DNA of 64,000 nt from Polluticaenibacter yanchengensis (GTDB lineage: Bacteria; Bacteroidota; Bacteroidia; Chitinophagales; Chitinophagaceae). The notes under the pieces were generated by a model, which saw only the letters and a list, made by a program, of their open reading frames with translations, was not told where the DNA came from and searched no databases. This document shows, in pieces, positions 60,013-64,000 of the stretch. Position 1 is the first letter of the stretch, and every line of letters starts with the position of its first letter. The position numbers and the translations under genes are program-made. The DNA is taken from NCBI GenBank assembly GCA_027854065.1, contig JAQGEF010000006.1, positions 124,001 through 188,000 on the forward strand, read 5' to 3'.

Positions 60013-60016
60013 TATA

Positions 60017-62428
60017 ATGAATAATAAAAGATTGTTCCTTATACTCATTTCCCTGGTAGTTATTTTGGCCGCAAATGCACAAGTATCATTTGTTACAATT
60101 TCAGGTATTGTTAAAAGCAAGGTAGGAAAGTTGGTTGTACCATATGCAAATATTGAGATCAGGCAAGGAAAAGACAGCGCCTTTATTTCCGGCACAGTTA
60201 CCAATAGCGAAGGCAGGTTTTCCATTGCAGATATTAAGCCCGGTAATTATCGCCTGGAAATTTCATCTGCAGGGTTTGAGAGTAATCGGCAACCTTTATT
60301 TGTTGGCAGTCTTTCCGCATTCTTAGATATACCGGTCATAGAACTGGAGGAGCAATCATCAGTACTGGAAGATGTTGTAATTACAGCAAAGGCAGAGGCG
60401 ATCAACAGTAAAATGGACAAGAAAACCTATTCCGTTGCCGATAATATTACGCAGAGTGGCGGTTCCGTTTTACAAAGTATGCAGAATCTTCCCGGCGTTA
60501 CCGTACAAGATGGTAAAATTCAGTTACGTGGCAATGATAAGGTAACGATCCTGATTGACGGTAAGCAAACCGCATTGACCGGTTTCGGCAGCCAGACAGG
60601 GTTGGATAATATTCCGGCATCCACTATCGATAAAATTGAGATTATTAACAATCCCTCTTCTAAATATGATGCCAACGGCAATGCCGGAATCATCAATATA
60701 ATCATGAAGAAAAATAAGCAGGAAGGTTTTAATGGAAAATTTGGCCTCACGTCCGGATTAGGTTCACTTTGGGTACGGAAGGAAAACCTGCCCGGCATAA
60801 GGCCGCAATATACATTCACCCCGAAGATCAATCCATCCTTATCGCTGAATTACAGAAAAGATAAGGTGAATTTCTTTTTGCAGGCAGATAACCTGTACAA
60901 ACAAACACTGAATAAAAATGAATTTGTCACCCGCAATTATGATGACGGCACAATCATTCATTCACAACTGAAACGTAACAGGAATACAAACTTTCTTACC
61001 ACCAAAGCCGGTGTGGATTGGAACATTAATGAGCAAAATAACCTGACTGTTTCAGGGATGTATGGCAGTGAAAAGATTATTGACAGAGGAGATCAGCCAT
61101 TTTTTAATGGAGATAAATCACAACGTTTACGCCTTTGGCAGTTTTTAGAAGACGAGCTGAAAACGACCGCAATGGCTACAGCAGCTTACCAGCACAAATT
61201 CAAAGAAGCAGGTCATTTATTGAATATTGGTTTCAATTACACTTTTCACCGGGAAAACGAACAATATTTCTACGATAATTGCCTGCCATCCTCCACCGGA
61301 ACAGACGCATTTAAATTATTGTCAGATGAACAGGTCTATGATATCAATATAGACTATATCAAACCCACCAGGTATGGGCGCGTTGAAACAGGCGTCAAAT
61401 TCCGTAAACGCAGTATTCCCACCAATATGGATTTCAGACCAGGCGTCAATTCCGTTTTAGATATGGATGCCGGAGGCTGGGCAGACTATAAGGAACTGAT
61501 ACCCGCAGTGTATGGTAATTATGTTTTCGAAAATGAAAAATGGGAGGCTGAGTTAGGCTTACGTATGGAATATGTGAAAATTCAATATGATGTTAATCCC
61601 AACCATAGTACCTACAAAAGCGATGGTTACAACTATACACAGCCGTTCCCTAATATGAGGGTTGCCTATAAACTGGATGATAACAATAAGCTCTCCTTAT
61701 TTTACAATCGAAGGGTTGACCGGCCTAATGAAGTAGATATCCGTATTTTTCCAAAGTATGATGATGCGGAAATTATAAAAGTCGGCAATCCAGCATTACG
61801 CCCCCAATTTACCAACTCCCTGGAGTTCGGTTATAAAAACAGCTGGCAGAGCGGTTCCTTCTATGCAGCATTATACCACCGTTTTGCGGATGGTACCATT
61901 ACAAGAATTTCAAGCACTATACCAGGCAGTACCCTGATATATGCCATATTTCAGAATGCAGGCAAAAGTTACAACACAGGTTTAGAAACTGTTTTCAGTC
62001 ACAAGGTTTCCGATGCCTATTCTTTCAATATCAATGGCAATATTTATAGGAACCAGATAAATGCTTTTACAGTACAAAATCTGTATCCTGAGCCAAACAC
62101 TTTTTCGGCCGGTAAACGGTCAGCAATAACTGGTAATCTGAAACTGAATAATACTTTCCGCTTCCAACAAGGATGGAATGCACAGGTGTCTGCCGTTTAC
62201 CTGGCACCGGATATTACACCACAAGGTGAAATTTTTGCCAGGTTTTCAATAGATGCCGGCGTGAAAAAATCCATACAGAAAGGCAGGGGAGAGGTCTTTT
62301 TTAATGCTACCGATTTACTGAACACAATGGCCAATAAAAGAAAGATAAAAGGAGCAGGTTTCAGTTACACCAGCAATGATTATTATGAAACACAGGTAAT
62401 CAGGTTGGGGTATAGCTATAAATTTTAA
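60017..62428 (+). CDS. TonB-dependent outer-membrane receptor (OMP_b-brl_3 type)
   Basis: 803 residues. Signal peptide MNNKRLFLILISLVVILAANAQ, then a CarboxypepD_reg-like domain (about 25-110, VPYANIEIRQGKDSAFISGTVTNSEGRFSIADIKPGNYRLEISSAGF), then the plug (VLEDVVITAKAEAINSKMDKKTYSVADNITQSGGSVLQSMQNLPGVTVQDGKIQLRGND). The barrel ends in VIRLGYSYKF. The family resembles siderophore-type and peptide-linked receptors of Bacteroidota; the substrate is unknown. Coupled to the PepSY-like gene 4 nt upstream. No SusD-like partner is present, so this is not a glycan-utilisation pair. Confidence 0.92.
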   Translation: MNNKRLFLILISLVVILAANAQVSFVTISGIVKSKVGKLVVPYANIEIRQGKDSAFISGTVTNSEGRFSIADIKPGNYRLEISSAGFESNRQPLFVGSLSAFLDIPVIELEEQSSVLEDVVITAKAEAINSKMDKKTYSVADNITQSGGSVLQSMQNLPGVTVQDGKIQLRGNDKVTILIDGKQTALTGFGSQTGLDNIPASTIDKIEIINNPSSKYDANGNAGIINIIMKKNKQEGFNGKFGLTSGLGSLWVRKENLPGIRPQYTFTPKINPSLSLNYRKDKVNFFLQADNLYKQTLNKNEFVTRNYDDGTIIHSQLKRNRNTNFLTTKAGVDWNINEQNNLTVSGMYGSEKIIDRGDQPFFNGDKSQRLRLWQFLEDELKTTAMATAAYQHKFKEAGHLLNIGFNYTFHRENEQYFYDNCLPSSTGTDAFKLLSDEQVYDINIDYIKPTRYGRVETGVKFRKRSIPTNMDFRPGVNSVLDMDAGGWADYKELIPAVYGNYVFENEKWEAELGLRMEYVKIQYDVNPNHSTYKSDGYNYTQPFPNMRVAYKLDDNNKLSLFYNRRVDRPNEVDIRIFPKYDDAEIIKVGNPALRPQFTNSLEFGYKNSWQSGSFYAALYHRFADGTITRISSTIPGSTLIYAIFQNAGKSYNTGLETVFSHKVSDAYSFNINGNIYRNQINAFTVQNLYPEPNTFSAGKRSAITGNLKLNNTFRFQQGWNAQVSAVYLAPDITPQGEIFARFSIDAGVKKSIQKGRGEVFFNATDLLNTMANKRKIKGAGFSYTSNDYYETQVIRLGYSYKF

Positions 62429-62509
62429 TTCTCAGTTACATGGAGCAGTGTTTATAAAGCATTTTAAGCAGCAATAACCAAACACCGTTAATCACATTAA
62501 TTAAATAAA

Positions 62510-63301
62510 ATGGTCTCAATAAATAAAAATTTGCTCATCCTGATAATTGTTCTGAGCAATATCTGTCGCTTATCGGCACAAGACCCCATCCAAAATACAG
62601 ATAATTTTGTACAAGACAGTTTAACCCGGAATGACAATCACCACAATAGTAAATTAAATTACAGGCACTGGATTCCACCCACATTATTTATAGGTTTCGG
62701 TATAGCAGGTTTGGAAAGCGATGCCTTGCAAAAACTGAACATCTCCACAAGAGCAGAGATAAAAGAACATCAACCGCGTCATATATCGTTAGATAACTAC
62801 ACGCAATATGCACCGGCGGCCATTGTATATGGTTTAAATGTAGCAGGAATAAAAGGAACGCACAACTTAAGAGAGAGAACAATTATATACGCCACCTCTC
62901 AATTAATTTCAGCAGCCTTTGTGATGCCCTTAAAACACATTGTAAAAGAAGAAAGACCAAATGGGGCCAATAATCTTTCCTTTCCTTCAGGGCATACAGC
63001 CACTGCATTTTCTTCAGCACAATTCATGTTCAGGGAGTATAAGGATAGTAATTTCTGGTTGAGTATTTCAGGCTATCCATTTGCAATTTTTACTGGAGCG
63101 TACAGAACAATAAATGATAAACATTGGTTAGGTGATGTGGTAGCCGGAGCAGGGATTGGTATTCTCTCAACAGAACTGGCATACAGGTTATATCCCGGAA
63201 TTAACAGGTTACTTTCAGGGAAAGAGAAAAATACCAAAACAATGCTGATACCATATTATCAGAATAAAAATTTCGGTATTGGATTAGTTCAGCGTTTTTA
63301 A
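62510..63301 (+). CDS. PAP2-family lipid phosphatase
   Basis: 263 residues with signal peptide or N-terminal membrane anchor (KNLLILIIVLSNICRLSAQ). The acid-phosphatase triad is complete: KHIVKEERPNG (KxxxxxxRP type), FPSGHTATAFSSAQF (PSGH) and AYRTINDKHWLGDVVAG (RxxxxxHxxxD). PAP2 enzymes remove phosphate from undecaprenyl pyrophosphate, phosphatidate or lipid A. With the LtaS-like gene and the two-component system nearby, a role in envelope lipid phosphate turnover is a fair inference. It is last in the island, 81 nt after the receptor. Confidence 0.9.
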   Translation: MVSINKNLLILIIVLSNICRLSAQDPIQNTDNFVQDSLTRNDNHHNSKLNYRHWIPPTLFIGFGIAGLESDALQKLNISTRAEIKEHQPRHISLDNYTQYAPAAIVYGLNVAGIKGTHNLRERTIIYATSQLISAAFVMPLKHIVKEERPNGANNLSFPSGHTATAFSSAQFMFREYKDSNFWLSISGYPFAIFTGAYRTINDKHWLGDVVAGAGIGILSTELAYRLYPGINRLLSGKEKNTKTMLIPYYQNKNFGIGLVQRF

Positions 63302-63338
63302 GAATAAAGTTACTATTTGTCCCATTTAAGGAAGATGA

Positions 63339-63806
63339 TCAGTATTCCCAGGCTTTAATAATTTCAGCTACATGATCCTTGGATTTAGGTTTCGTAATAA
63401 TATGAGCAATTTTGCCTTTCTCATCTATTAAAAAAGTAGTCCGGTGCAAACCCATGTATTTTCTGCCATATAATTGTTTCTCGCCCCATACGCCATAATC
63501 ATTAATAATCTTATTATCGGTGTCAGGAATAATAGGAAATGGCAGAGTGTATTTTGCAGCGAAATTTTGATGGCTTTTCTCACTATCAGGACTGATGCCG
63601 ATAATGCTGATATTTAATTTTTGCAAGTCAGAGTAGTGGTCACGGATATTACATGCCTGTACCGTACAGGTAGGCGTATTATCTTTGGGATAAAAATAAA
63701 GTACTAACTTCTTGCCTTTGAAATCTTTAAGACTGATTACATTATTATTCTGGTCTTTTGCCTTAAAATCAGGTGCTTTATCACCAACTTTCAATTTCAT
63801 ATCCAT
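63339..63806 (-). CDS. bcp: Thiol peroxidase of the Bcp/PrxQ type
   Basis: Reduces hydroperoxides using thioredoxin. About 155 residues from MDMKLKVGDKAPDFKA; the frame runs 39 nt further upstream without homology, and the ATG two codons later is also possible. LYFYPKDNTPTCTVQACNIRD holds the peroxidatic Cys and a second Cys five residues later, the usual Bcp pair. SPDSEKSHQNFAAKYTLPFPIIPD and GLHRTTFLIDEKGKI complete the fold. The usual Gly after TP is Thr here. It converges with the PAP2 gene. Confidence 0.95.
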   Translation of the reverse strand: MDMKLKVGDKAPDFKAKDQNNNVISLKDFKGKKLVLYFYPKDNTPTCTVQACNIRDHYSDLQKLNISIIGISPDSEKSHQNFAAKYTLPFPIIPDTDNKIINDYGVWGEKQLYGRKYMGLHRTTFLIDEKGKIAHIITKPKSKDHVAEIIKAWEY

Positions 63807-63846
63807 ATTGACGGTAAAGGTAAAGTATATGAAGGGATAAAGCATT

Positions 63847-63875
63847 AAAGCCCTGCAAATATTTTGCAGGGCTTT
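63847..63875 (-). terminator. Terminator between bcp and the right-edge gene
   Basis: AAAGCCCTGCAAA-TAT-TTTGCAGGGCTTT with T-runs on both sides. On the minus strand it lies after the stop of the gene at the window edge. Confidence 0.85.
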
Positions 63876-63957
63876 AATCGGGCATTCAATGTTTTATCTT
63901 ACGGGAACCAGATTAAAATGAAATATCAATTATAATATTGGAAACCGAAAACAAATC

Positions 63958-64000
63958 TTAATACCTGTTGCTACGCTCGCCATAACCGCCACGGTTGCCA
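63958..64000 (-). CDS. 3' end of a Gly/Arg-rich protein, possibly an RRM RNA-binding protein
   Basis: The minus strand at the edge reads GNRGGYGERSNRY followed by TAA. Glycine/arginine/tyrosine tails like this end the small RRM-type RNA-binding (Rbp) proteins of Bacteroidota. Only 13 codons are visible, so this is a weak call. Confidence 0.4.
   Translation of the reverse strand, partial: GNRGGYGERSNRY

Noticed and set aside
1..64000. Insertion sequence, prophage or CRISPR-Cas locus
   Set aside because: I found no transposase, integrase, phage structural gene, cas gene or regularly spaced repeat array; the repeats present are single structured elements.

Overview
The window looks like chromosome from a Bacteroidota bacterium, most likely a Chitinophagaceae-type member of the Chitinophagales. 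The reasons are a moderately AT-rich genome, promoters with the phylum's -7 element (TAnnTTTG), few Shine-Dalgarno sequences, TonB-dependent receptors of Bacteroidota type, a surface beta-propeller partner for B12 uptake, a Bacteroidota-type BatA protein, an IleS of about 1,130 residues and an LptD-like protein. The family-level placement is inference. There is no phage, transposase, CRISPR array or rRNA. The only tRNA is tRNA-Arg(UCU).

Layout. 1-7.2 kb: the 3' part of a PD40-propeller amidohydrolase, an Arg/Asn-rich DUF6515-like protein, a small outer-membrane barrel, and a AAA ATPase with a nuclease-like C-terminus lying between two homologous hairpins. 7.4-18.9 kb (minus strand): acs, pabB overlapping an acidic protein, purA, a DUF4197 protein, an AsmA-like protein, mnmE and tonB. 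19-23 kb: a B12-uptake locus (cobalamin riboswitch, btuB-like receptor, BtuG-like propeller lipoprotein) beside a decayed segment. 23-32 kb: a membrane GNAT protein, a cell-wall amidase divergent from lptD, a nitroreductase, kduI and a DUF1415 protein. 32-38 kb: a probable oxyR-sbcD-sbcC-HAD operon. 38-51 kb: an orphan histidine kinase, meaB, an RhlE-type helicase, a second barrel, lpxD, an HD phosphohydrolase, ileS and an H1/DksA-like protein. 51-55 kb: a nucleosidase, tRNA-Arg, rbfA and batA with a partner. 55-63.3 kb: an envelope island made of a response regulator, a sensor kinase, an LtaS-like transferase, a PepSY-like protein, a TonB-dependent receptor and a PAP2 phosphatase. The right edge holds a bcp peroxiredoxin and the last codons of a Gly/Arg-rich protein, possibly RNA-binding.

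What the genes do not explain. (1) Four copies of a 19-nt promoter module occur in the 55-60 kb island. Each is a direct repeat with an 11-bp period, close to TTCNAAATTTCTTCNAAATT, followed at a constant distance by a -7-like element. They sit before the response regulator, the LtaS-like gene, the PepSY-like gene and an apparently gene-less stretch. They are probably the operators of the island's own two-component system. (2) Two families of dispersed intergenic structured elements are present: six of type A and three of type B. Their paired arms differ in sequence between copies yet stay complementary, as expected for structured RNA or for hairpin elements moved by a transposase. (3) The ATPase gene is bracketed by two homologous hairpins, the first ending 1-5 nt before its start codon. 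(4) ATACC-NTTT-GGTAT-type palindromes recur at 7.2, 19.1 and 19.5 kb. All of this comes from reading the sequence; no database search was run.
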